This document shows, in pieces, positions 14,778-21,625 of a stretch of 22,868 nt of DNA. A program made the translations under genes and the position numbers. The notes below the pieces were generated by a model. That model saw only the letters and a program-made list of their open reading frames with translations, searched no databases and was not told where the DNA came from. Every line of letters starts with the position of its first letter. Positions within the stretch are counted from its first letter, which is position 1. Source of the stretch: a virus; IMG/VR virus record IMGVR_UViG_3300018428_000205, positions 1 through 22,868 of that record. One strand, given 5' to 3'.

Positions 14778-15560
14778 ATGACTAATTACATTACAATTAC
14801 TAATCTTTCTAATGATTTGGGAATATACGAATTTGAGATAAGGTTAGTTAACGTAACTGGTGGTGATTTTGCAGTAGGTAACACTTTAACAGGTGGAACA
14901 TCAAGCGAAACAATGGTCATTTCAAGAATAGTTAGTAATGAAAGATTTTACGTAAATCAAGTAAGCGATACGTTTACTCTTGGTGAAACTGTGACAAGTG
15001 GTTCTGTTAGTGGCAAGTTAGTCAATTCAGACCATAATGCTGTCAATGAATTCATAAAAAGGGTACAATCGATTATAGAAAAGAGAATACACAAATCTTT
15101 AATTCAAACTAATACACAAGTAACAGAATACAGAACAACGAAGAGAAGGAGATCTGCATTCAATTTAAGAAATTATCCAGTGATTTCTGTTGATAGCGTA
15201 ACTCTTGATGATGTTGCTTTTACTGGTTCATACAATTTGATTGCTAAATCTGGAGTGATTGATTTCAAAGACAATGATTCAATACTACGTAAATCAAGAT
15301 ATAATGGTAATCTAAAAATTGTTTATACTTGGGGTTATGGAACTGATGTAAATACTATTATTAGTAATTTAGATCCATCTATAATAGCTATTCTTGTAAA
15401 AGGTGTAATGTTTCTGTATGGCAAATGGGTAGAGTTTCTACATGGGCCAAATGCTTCTAATGTCTCAATTGGACCTTTCTCTATGTCATTTAAAGAAAGT
15501 GACATTATATCACCAGAAATGATGAAGTTATTAGCATATGAAAAGAGGATATTAATATGA
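14778..15560 (+). CDS. Head-tail connector (adaptor) protein
   Basis: A 260-residue protein of the gp6-like connector type, which forms a ring between portal and tail. The hallmark is the C-terminal two thirds: a helix (NEFIKRVQSIIEKRIHKSL), then TEYRTTKRRRSAFNLRNYPV, VISVDSVTLDD, a SGVIDF strand and LKIVYTWGYG, followed by helices. These match the classic connector order of LxxYPVxSVxSVxxD and a VxYxxGY strand. The N-terminal part carries an insertion of about 55 residues made of two similar beta-hairpin units (GDFAVGNTLTGGTSS and DTFTLGETVTSGSVSG). It overlaps the next gene by 4 nt (ATGA). Family members are often shorter (about 100-200 residues) because they lack this insertion. Confidence 0.72.
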   Translation: MTNYITITNLSNDLGIYEFEIRLVNVTGGDFAVGNTLTGGTSSETMVISRIVSNERFYVNQVSDTFTLGETVTSGSVSGKLVNSDHNAVNEFIKRVQSIIEKRIHKSLIQTNTQVTEYRTTKRRRSAFNLRNYPVISVDSVTLDDVAFTGSYNLIAKSGVIDFKDNDSILRKSRYNGNLKIVYTWGYGTDVNTIISNLDPSIIAILVKGVMFLYGKWVEFLHGPNASNVSIGPFSMSFKESDIISPEMMKLLAYEKRILI

Positions 15561-15955
15561 CAATACAAAGAATATTAGACACAGGTGTAGTTGCTACACT
15601 ATCAGCAGGCTCTGGATCACCACAACAGTATTTAGCAAGAGTAGACACTCATAGCAGTGTATCTGCTTTTGTCATCAATTCAGATGGTACTAATGATATG
15701 AGCTGGAAAGTAGAAGGATTTTGGAGACATGGTAACTCAAGAGATATACCAGATCCAAATGTAAATGGAGAAACATTAGTAGAAATTCAAGCTGCACAAG
15801 CAGTTGGAACTAAAACTGCAAGTGTTAATGCATTAAAACAAGTAAGTGTGCCAGATGGAAAATCATATACTCATGTTTTAATTTCTGTATACAAAGCATC
15901 TGGAGATGTTTCGAATTACAGAGTTGGAGTATATGGTAGAATAGATGTGATGTAA
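15557..15955 (+). CDS. Putative head or neck structural protein
   Basis: 132 residues, beta-rich, with Ser/Gly/Val-rich strands (TGVVATLSAGSGSP, YTHVLISVYKASGD, YRVGVYGRIDVM) and no cysteine. No known family is recognised. The start ATG overlaps the connector stop and follows a GAGG sequence about 8 nt upstream, so the two are translated together. Composition and position suggest a virion protein such as a head decoration, neck or fibre-base component. Confidence 0.6.
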   Translation: MTIQRILDTGVVATLSAGSGSPQQYLARVDTHSSVSAFVINSDGTNDMSWKVEGFWRHGNSRDIPDPNVNGETLVEIQAAQAVGTKTASVNALKQVSVPDGKSYTHVLISVYKASGDVSNYRVGVYGRIDVM

Positions 15956-15958
15956 ATT

Positions 15959-16060
15959 ATGTTTAAGAACCCCAAATTAGTTTTAGCAACTGTTATTATG
16001 CTTGGTATTGCATTTTTAATTGGTAACTTAATAAGTTTCATAGGAGATGCAATTCAATGA
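15959..16060 (+). CDS. 33-residue single-TM peptide
   Basis: A small gene that fits tightly between its neighbours: its ATG is 3 nt after the preceding stop and its TGA overlaps the next ATG (ATGA). The product MFKNPKLVLATVIMLGIAFL... has one hydrophobic span (about residues 7-27) with a basic N-terminus, so it is a predicted membrane peptide. Function unknown. The precise coupling at both ends is the main evidence that it is a real gene. Confidence 0.6.
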   Translation: MFKNPKLVLATVIMLGIAFLIGNLISFIGDAIQ

Positions 16061-16272
16061 GCTTTAGTTCTAATAATATCTATGATACTCACGTATCAGT
16101 TCCAATGAAAAAATGTGGGAGATGTGGGTATTGGATTGCTCCTTATGAACAACAAGTAAAATGTTCAATTTGTACAAAATTATGTCACAGAAGATGTTTT
16201 AAAGAACATAGATGTGAAGCACCAAAACCAAATCATCCTGCATTGAAGTATGCAAGAAATTTAGGTATATAA
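16057..16272 (+). CDS. Small zinc-binding protein (cross-brace or treble-clef type)
   Basis: 71 residues with nine potential metal ligands: C20, C23, C36, C39, C43, H44, C47, H51 and C53, spaced C-x2-C-x12-C-x2-C-x3-C-H-x2-C-x3-H-x-C. This density suits two zinc ions in an interleaved PHD/RING-like or B-box-like fold rather than one simple finger. A basic patch (KLCHRRCFKEHRC) could bind nucleic acid or protein. It overlaps the 33-residue gene and has an SD (GGAG) about 10 nt before its ATG. The next gene has its own promoter. Confidence 0.65.
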   Translation: MSFSSNNIYDTHVSVPMKKCGRCGYWIAPYEQQVKCSICTKLCHRRCFKEHRCEAPKPNHPALKYARNLGI

Positions 16273-16312
16273 AAGTTTTATGAGTTTGCAATTTATTCTA
16301 CTCTGGAAAAGA

Positions 16313-16320
16313 CTTATATT
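16313..16320 (+). promoter_or_regulatory. TATA box of the helicase-like gene
   Basis: CTTATATT is centred about 26 nt before the ATG at 16343, predicting a leaderless message. Confidence 0.5.
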
Positions 16321-16342
16321 TGGAGAAATCTAAAGGTCATAC

Positions 16343-17827
16343 ATGAGTACAAGAAAGTTATATGATCTTGAATTTATTAAAAGCCATGCGATGAGTAAAG
16401 ATGTCAATAAGAAAGACTGGAAAAGCATTTCCTTAAAACTACAAAACTTAGTTAGTAAAAAAGGAGATGATGGATTAGAAATGAAACCAATTAAAAATTT
16501 ATACAAATATTTTATGGATACATCAGACATTTCTCACAAAATGGCTACAACAGCAATTCTTTATGTTTTATCAGCAACAACCAGGAGAGATCAAATAGTT
16601 AGGTCGGTTCAAGCAAATAAACACTTGAATTTATGGGTTATGTTGATAGGTCAGTCTTCCAACTCCAGGAAGACTACAACGGAAGGCAGAATAAAAAAAT
16701 TATTAAAAAGTGTCATGGATCATTTGCCAGAAGAAGATGATTATAGGGTTAACAGTATTACATCAAACTTTACTGGTCCAGCTATAATAAATGTTTTAGA
16801 AAAAAACCCAAGAGGTTATTTAATCAAATCAGAAGCATCTCGTTTCATTAAATCTTTTAAAAGGGAATTCAATCAAGAATTGCCAGAAGCTATGTGTCAA
16901 TTGTATGATTGTGATGATAAAGTTGAATATCTTTCAAGGACAAGAGATTTGGAAACTGTAGATAATCCTTACGTTGTCTTATGGGGTGCAACAACTCCTT
17001 ACGCATATGAACACTTTACAGATGATTTGTTTATGCAAGGGTTTTTTCAAAGGTTTTTATTTTGCTTAGAGTTGGAAAAAGAAAGATATGATCCATTGTC
17101 ATTTGGAGAGGATATATCACAAAAGCACAAAGAATTTTCAAGTGAATTATTAAACGCTATGAGATCAAGCACAATAAAAACATTAGAACCAACTGGAACT
17201 AATACCTGGATTAATTATCAAAATTATGTAAAAGATGTTACTATGAACTCTTATGAAGATGAAAGATCAATTGTATATCCTTATTGGGGAAGGGTAAGTG
17301 AATTTGTATTAAAAATTGCAGGGATTTTACAGTTGGCTAAATCTTCTTATCTTGGCATTGAAGGTTATGGTGACACTGGAGTAGCAATGGTTCAAGAGCA
17401 AACATTAGACTTAGCAATAGAAATAGTTCAAATGTATGAACAAGAATTTTTGGCACTAATTAAAAAGGTTAGATTTGTCAATGAGAGTGCAGAAGTAAAA
17501 ACAGATAGGAATATTTTAGAACAAGTCAAATCTTATTTCTTTGGTAGTGAAGAAAGAGTATTATCTCATCCAGACTTATTGACAAACTTTGATCTTACCA
17601 CACCAAAAATGAAACCAATAATTCAAACATTGATTGAAAGCGAATTCTTATCTTTTACATATCCAGTAAGAAATATACAAAGAGGATCAGCACCAAAGTT
17701 GTATTATGTAACTGAGAGCTTTGCAAATGAAGAAGCTGCACAATGTATGTGGTTTTTAAGTAAAGATGCGAGAGATAAATACAAATGCGATGGAAAATTA
17801 TGTGTACCTTGCACAAATGAAATTTAA
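16343..17827 (+). CDS. DUF3987-like P-loop ATPase, putative replicative helicase
   Basis: A 494-residue ATPase resembling the DUF3987 helicase-like proteins found with primases in phages and integrated elements. The P-loop is LIGQSSNSRKTTT (101-113), with the RK-T-T ending typical of this group rather than GKS. Further motifs are YLIKSEASRF (159-168), where E164 may be the Walker B acid, VVLWGATTP (211-219) as a sensor-1 region, and MQGFFQRFLF (231-240), matching the conserved GfxxRFLF block with a candidate arginine finger R237. The last 150 residues include a likely winged-helix region and a C-terminal cysteine cluster (CDGKLCVPC). No MCM or DnaB is visible, so this may be the virus's own replicative helicase. 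No primase domain is fused to it. Confidence 0.65.
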   Translation: MSTRKLYDLEFIKSHAMSKDVNKKDWKSISLKLQNLVSKKGDDGLEMKPIKNLYKYFMDTSDISHKMATTAILYVLSATTRRDQIVRSVQANKHLNLWVMLIGQSSNSRKTTTEGRIKKLLKSVMDHLPEEDDYRVNSITSNFTGPAIINVLEKNPRGYLIKSEASRFIKSFKREFNQELPEAMCQLYDCDDKVEYLSRTRDLETVDNPYVVLWGATTPYAYEHFTDDLFMQGFFQRFLFCLELEKERYDPLSFGEDISQKHKEFSSELLNAMRSSTIKTLEPTGTNTWINYQNYVKDVTMNSYEDERSIVYPYWGRVSEFVLKIAGILQLAKSSYLGIEGYGDTGVAMVQEQTLDLAIEIVQMYEQEFLALIKKVRFVNESAEVKTDRNILEQVKSYFFGSEERVLSHPDLLTNFDLTTPKMKPIIQTLIESEFLSFTYPVRNIQRGSAPKLYYVTESFANEEAAQCMWFLSKDARDKYKCDGKLCVPCTNEI

Positions 17828-17843
17828 TTTTAAAATAATAAAA

Positions 17844-17852
17844 TTTAAATTT
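17844..17852 (+). promoter_or_regulatory. TATA box of the 123-residue gene
   Basis: TTTAAATTT is centred 25 nt before the ATG at 17873 in a very A/T-rich gap; the message is predicted to be leaderless. Confidence 0.45.
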
Positions 17853-17872
17853 TATTAATAGTTTATTCGATT

Positions 17873-18244
17873 ATGAAGATAGCAAAAACAGAAAATGAAA
17901 GAAAAAATATAACCAGGTTTGCAATAGCTATGAAGGAAGCTTTGAATGATGAGTTATATGAAACAATTTCACCAATTGATTTTCCAAATTCAGATTTACA
18001 AAAAATATTTGACAACATTAAAGATAGAATATTCAATGCATCTGGAAGCTTATATGTTTGTTTCACATGTGGTAATCACATGCCTCGCAAAGATGTACCT
18101 ATTCAAAAATTTTATCAAATAACTGGTGTGTGGCATTCTTGTATGGGAGAGATGAATGGATATGTTATTCCTACCATTGGTATAATTACCAGGTGGAAAG
18201 TGATTGCTAATTTCATTGAAGAATTGGACCACAGTTTAAATTAA
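17873..18244 (+). CDS. Hypothetical protein with putative zinc site
   Basis: 123 residues, no recognised family. The N-terminal half is helical and charged. The centre has CFTCGNHM (C63, C66, H69) and, 19 residues later, GVWHSCMGE (H88, C90), which could form one zinc site. A hydrophobic stretch (YVIPTIGIITRW) follows. It is a single gene with its own TATA box right after the helicase-like gene. Confidence 0.55.
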   Translation: MKIAKTENERKNITRFAIAMKEALNDELYETISPIDFPNSDLQKIFDNIKDRIFNASGSLYVCFTCGNHMPRKDVPIQKFYQITGVWHSCMGEMNGYVIPTIGIITRWKVIANFIEELDHSLN

Positions 18245-18260
18245 TTTTAAAATGAATATG

Positions 18261-18269
18261 TTTTTATTA
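18261..18269 (+). promoter_or_regulatory. TATA box of the 74-residue gene
   Basis: TTTTTATTA is centred about 25-26 nt before the GTG at 18290 and supports that unusual start. Confidence 0.4.
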
Positions 18270-18289
18270 TGCTTTTCTTAATATAATAT

Positions 18290-18514
18290 GTGACAGAAAA
18301 TAAAAGAAAATTATCTGGAAATGGAAGATATATTTCTTGGGAAACCCAGGATTTATTCGATGAACAAATAGTACCATTTTATGCATTAGAAAAAAGGATG
18401 CCATTGGACAAAGTGAAATTTACGGATGTTCTAAGAGAAGTTGGTTTGTTTTATATTAACAAAAATGGTATACCCACAAACATAAAGATGAAACTACCAG
18501 AAAATTTGCGTTAG
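18290..18514 (+). CDS. Hypothetical 74-residue protein, GTG start
   Basis: The sequence MTENKRKLSGNGRYISWETQ and the following DLFDEQIVPFYALEKRMPLD belong to no family I recognise. The central part could form a small helical DNA-binding or protein-binding fold (FTDVLREVGLFYINKNG). An overlapping ATG one base upstream of the GTG runs straight into TGA, so GTG is the only reasonable start. It has its own TATA box. Confidence 0.5.
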   Translation: MTENKRKLSGNGRYISWETQDLFDEQIVPFYALEKRMPLDKVKFTDVLREVGLFYINKNGIPTNIKMKLPENLR

Positions 18515-18530
18515 TTTTATGATGCAAATG

Positions 18531-18540
18531 TTTAATTAAA
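18531..18540 (+). promoter_or_regulatory. TATA box of the coiled-coil/membrane pair
   Basis: TTTAATTAAA is centred about 25 nt before the ATG at 18561. Confidence 0.45.
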
Positions 18541-18560
18541 TCAATCTTAAAATGTAATTA

Positions 18561-19343
18561 ATGAGTAGTTCTGACAATGTTTATGGTAAGTTAATTGAAA
18601 AACTTACACAAAATCAAATAGAAATGAGTAAGTTATCTAAAGAAAATTATTCATTAATTCAAAACATCAATTCAAAATTAGAAGCAATTGATTTAAATTT
18701 AAATGAAAATACAGATATGATTGGATCAACAAACAATTTATTGGAAGAATTCAAAAATATTATCAAAGAATTTTCAATTTACGCAACTAACAGAGAAGAA
18801 CATGATAAACATCTTTCATCTTCGATGGAACTTTTAGCAAGTACCTGGAAAGAAAGTTTAGCAATGTTTGGAGAAACAAAAGAAATTATAGAAAAAATTT
18901 ATGATTTTTCATCAGCAGTTACTGATGAAAATTTAGCTCTGTTAAAGAAAACAAAAGGTAACATTATTCCACAATTGCCTTTGATACAGGAAAGATTTTC
19001 CCTTGGCTTGATTGAATTATATTCTAAATTTAGTTATGGATTTACTAATCAATTCATTTTGAGTTTGATTACAAATGACTTTGCATCGTTATCAGCTAAC
19101 GATCAAAAAAATATGCCACAATACAAAGAATTTGAAGAGAGGCATTTGTGGTATGTTGAACAGGTAGAAAAATATGGAGTGGATTTAGGCTTGACTGATT
19201 TCGCAAAAACATTAGCAAAATTCTTTCATATCATATACTTATGTTCAATAGAGGGAGTAGAGTATGCTTCCAACAAATTTTTTGGTAATTATTTATCAGA
19301 ACTTAGTAAGTTTGATAAGATGATATATCAAGATTATGAGTAG
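18561..19343 (+). CDS. Coiled-coil protein, unknown function
   Basis: 260 residues. Residues 1-75 form a polar coiled coil (KLIEKLTQNQIEMSKLSKEN onward). The rest is mostly helical, with aromatic-rich helices such as LIELYSKFSYGFTNQF and FAKTLAKFFHIIYLCSIEGV. No TM span is certain and no enzyme motif is visible. Its last 8 nt overlap the next gene, which encodes a membrane protein with a similar N-terminal start (MSSSDN versus MSSDN), so the two products probably act together. It lies between replication-type genes and the capsid genes. Confidence 0.6.
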   Translation: MSSSDNVYGKLIEKLTQNQIEMSKLSKENYSLIQNINSKLEAIDLNLNENTDMIGSTNNLLEEFKNIIKEFSIYATNREEHDKHLSSSMELLASTWKESLAMFGETKEIIEKIYDFSSAVTDENLALLKKTKGNIIPQLPLIQERFSLGLIELYSKFSYGFTNQFILSLITNDFASLSANDQKNMPQYKEFEERHLWYVEQVEKYGVDLGLTDFAKTLAKFFHIIYLCSIEGVEYASNKFFGNYLSELSKFDKMIYQDYE

Positions 19344-20025
19344 TGATAATATGAAGTTGTCGAGAAAAAAAGTTATAGAAGATCAATTAGATGAAGTAGC
19401 AGAAATTGCTAAAGGTACACCATTTGCAAAATCATTACAAGTTGCAAATATAATTAAATTTGCTAAGCTTTTGGTTTTAGAACCAATTTTAGGTTTAGCT
19501 ATGGCTGGTGTTTTGTTTGGTGCTTATGAATATCAAAATGATGTAAATAATGAAAGAGGACAATATTTTATGCTTTTTGCATCAATATTCTTTTTCTTTA
19601 TATTAGTAGTAGTTACAATAAGAATTATACTTATAGCAAAGTATGAACACAAACATGAACTGGCCAAAGACAAATTAAGTCTGTGGAAAGAAGTAGTTTA
19701 TTCACAAGAATCTATGAGAAATGGATGGATTAACAATTGGGGTGAAATGCTCAAAAAGAAAATAGAAAACTCTTATGCTTTGAATGAAATGATTTTAAAA
19801 GCTGATATTGATAACGATACAAAGATAAGATTAGTAAAAGAAACTAATCAATATATCAAAGACACAGAAGATGAATTCGTAGAGTTATGGAAACACATTG
19901 ATAGTGATATTGAAGAATTTCAGATAAGTACAAGTAAACCATTACCAAAAGTAGAAATGAAACAGTTAGATAAATTACAAGATCTTTACAGGCAGTTAGA
20001 TGAAGTAACTGGTTCTAAAGAATAA
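19336..20025 (+). CDS. Membrane protein with two TM segments and coiled coil
   Basis: 229 residues. Two hydrophobic spans, about 46-65 (LVLEPILGLAMAGVLFGAYE) and 78-101 (ending LVVVTIRIILIAKY), form a hairpin. A charged helical C-terminal half follows and is probably cytoplasmic. The gene overlaps the preceding coiled-coil gene by 8 nt, indicating coupling. Possible roles are anchoring a viral complex to the host membrane, superinfection exclusion or lysis; none can be chosen from sequence. Confidence 0.6.
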   Translation: MSSDNMKLSRKKVIEDQLDEVAEIAKGTPFAKSLQVANIIKFAKLLVLEPILGLAMAGVLFGAYEYQNDVNNERGQYFMLFASIFFFFILVVVTIRIILIAKYEHKHELAKDKLSLWKEVVYSQESMRNGWINNWGEMLKKKIENSYALNEMILKADIDNDTKIRLVKETNQYIKDTEDEFVELWKHIDSDIEEFQISTSKPLPKVEMKQLDKLQDLYRQLDEVTGSKE

Positions 20026-20082
20026 TAGCTTATGATATGCTTAAGCTTTACTTAAGGTAATAATAAATTTAATATCAAACAT

Positions 20083-20092
20083 TTTATATATT
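20083..20092 (+). promoter_or_regulatory. TATA box of the capsid operon
   Basis: TTTATATATT is centred about 35 nt before the ATG at 20123, so the message should have a short leader of about 9 nt containing TAGGAAC, a weak SD. This is the main head-gene promoter in the window. Just upstream, the palindrome CTTAAG occurs twice within about 20 nt. Confidence 0.55.
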
Positions 20093-20122
20093 TAACTAAT
20101 TGATTATACTTAGGAACATTCA

Positions 20123-21613
20123 ATGTCTGTCTCCGATCTTACATTTCAAGGTGAAATATCTCATTTCACATATGGTCAAAAAAGTATTAAACAGCCTTTA
20201 GAGGACACTGATGTATCACCAAACTTTGATTCAAGAGAAGTCGATAATATCGAAAATCATTATGATAGAGTAATCGAAGGGTGGGCTAATACAAACGCCA
20301 TAGATCGAGTGAATGATGTTGTTGATCCAGAAGCATTTCAGAAATCTATTGAAACTTACAGAATGAATCCAATTTTGCGATACAATCATAAAACTGGTGA
20401 AGTTGTAGGTAAAGTACTTGAATTAAAAATAGTTCCAGAAAAGGGATTGTGGATAAAAGCTCAAGTTGCAAAAGGAACACCAGAAGCTGATAAAGTTTGG
20501 AAATTAATTTTGCAGGGAGCTTTAAGAGCTTTTTCAATATATGGTAAGATCGTTTCCAAAGGGCAAAAAAGATTGCCAGATGGAAAAGTCATTCAGAATG
20601 TAACTGAGTTCGACTTGCAAGAAATTGCAGTTGTTGATGTTCCTGCAAACCAAGAATCGATTTTTACAATCGTATCAAAAGGTGTAAACCAAATGAGTCA
20701 AGCAGAACAACCAAACTATGAAAATTCAACACCTGCAATTCAAAAAGGTATTGAAGATAGAAATCGTAGTCAAAATGAAAGAGGCAATGAGCAGCTTTCA
20801 ACTGAAACTCAAATTGAGAAATCTATGGGTAAATTAGTTCAGTTTCAGCAAAAAACCTTAGAAGTGTTATTGACACTTGCAGAAGGTCAAAATGCACAAA
20901 CTGAAAAACTAAATGCCTTATCAGATCTTGTTGGTAAAAGCATGGAAACCATGGGCCAAGAAGATGAATTCGAATTTGATGAAAAAGGCTATGATATGGA
21001 AGATGACGAAGAAAAAATGGAAGAAGAAGAAGAAGATGAGGAAAAAGAGATGGAAGATGAACTCGATGAAGAAGAGGAAGAATCTGAAAAATCTGCTTCT
21101 CAAAAAGAAATCCGTTTACTTCGTAACGAGATCGCTGATCTGAAGAAGATGATGAAACTTACGATGAAAGGCGAGGAAGAAGAGGATGAAGAAGACAAAG
21201 ATTCCGAAGAAGAAGAGGAAGATGAAGAAAAAATGAGTTACCGAAAAGGAGAGGATGAAGAAGAGGAAGAAGAAAAAGGTGATGAAGAAGAAGAAGAAGA
21301 GGAAGAAAAGGAAATGTCTGAAGAAGAAGAAGAAGAGAAAGGTGAACACGAAGAAGATGAAGAAGATGAAGAGAAAGGTGAACACGAAGAAGATGAAGAA
21401 GAGAAAGAGATGGATGATGAAGAAGATGATGAGGATAAATACTACGGTAAAAAATCAGCAAAATCAGCTTCTAAAAAGTCTTTAATCGACATCCAAGTAG
21501 AAGAAGCAGTGCAAAAAGCACTGGTAAGAGCCAACTCTAATAACTCCACTCAAAAAGGAGAGGTTAGGGAAGTAGGATCTGCTCTCCGAGCATTCTTACA
21601 AAAATCAATATAG
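20123..21613 (+). CDS. Prohead protease fused to acidic scaffold-like tail
   Basis: A 496-residue protein. Residues about 45-185 are an HK97-type (S78) prohead protease: EGWANTNAIDRVNDVVDPEAF, then ILRYNHKTGEVVGKV with the likely catalytic H89, ALRAFSIYG with the likely nucleophile S138, and LQEIAVVDVPANQES. The protease matures the head by cutting scaffold and capsid N-termini. Residues about 230-275 are a helical segment, and about 280-440 an extremely acidic Glu/Asp/Lys low-complexity stretch broken by a coiled-coil piece (KEIRLLRNEIADLKKMMKL), which may act as internal scaffold. The unit EEKGEHEEDEE occurs twice in tandem. The end (SLIDIQVEEAVQKALVRANS) is a normal helix. The major capsid gene follows 12 nt later. 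Minus-strand frames across the acidic region are artefacts. Confidence 0.9.
   Translation: MSVSDLTFQGEISHFTYGQKSIKQPLEDTDVSPNFDSREVDNIENHYDRVIEGWANTNAIDRVNDVVDPEAFQKSIETYRMNPILRYNHKTGEVVGKVLELKIVPEKGLWIKAQVAKGTPEADKVWKLILQGALRAFSIYGKIVSKGQKRLPDGKVIQNVTEFDLQEIAVVDVPANQESIFTIVSKGVNQMSQAEQPNYENSTPAIQKGIEDRNRSQNERGNEQLSTETQIEKSMGKLVQFQQKTLEVLLTLAEGQNAQTEKLNALSDLVGKSMETMGQEDEFEFDEKGYDMEDDEEKMEEEEEDEEKEMEDELDEEEEESEKSASQKEIRLLRNEIADLKKMMKLTMKGEEEEDEEDKDSEEEEEDEEKMSYRKGEDEEEEEEKGDEEEEEEEEKEMSEEEEEEKGEHEEDEEDEEKGEHEEDEEEKEMDDEEDDEDKYYGKKSAKSASKKSLIDIQVEEAVQKALVRANSNNSTQKGEVREVGSALRAFLQKSI
21346..21417 (+). repeat. Tandem repeat inside the acidic tail
   Basis: Two copies of a roughly 35-bp unit starting GAGAAAGGTGAACACGAAGA and encoding EKGEHEEDEE. 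They sit in a longer run of GAA/GAT codons, which is prone to length change by slippage. Confidence 0.6.
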
Positions 21614-21625
21614 GAGATATAAAAA

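Noticed and set aside
20031-20060. The paired CTTAAG palindromes before the capsid promoter as an operator
   Set aside because: Similar ACTTAA strings occur elsewhere in this A/T-rich DNA (for example near 13871), so chance cannot be excluded; mentioned only in passing.
21116-21461. Minus-strand Phe/Leu/His-rich open frames opposite the acidic tail
   Set aside because: They are the complement of GAA/GAT-rich codons; composition is artefactual and no start signals exist.
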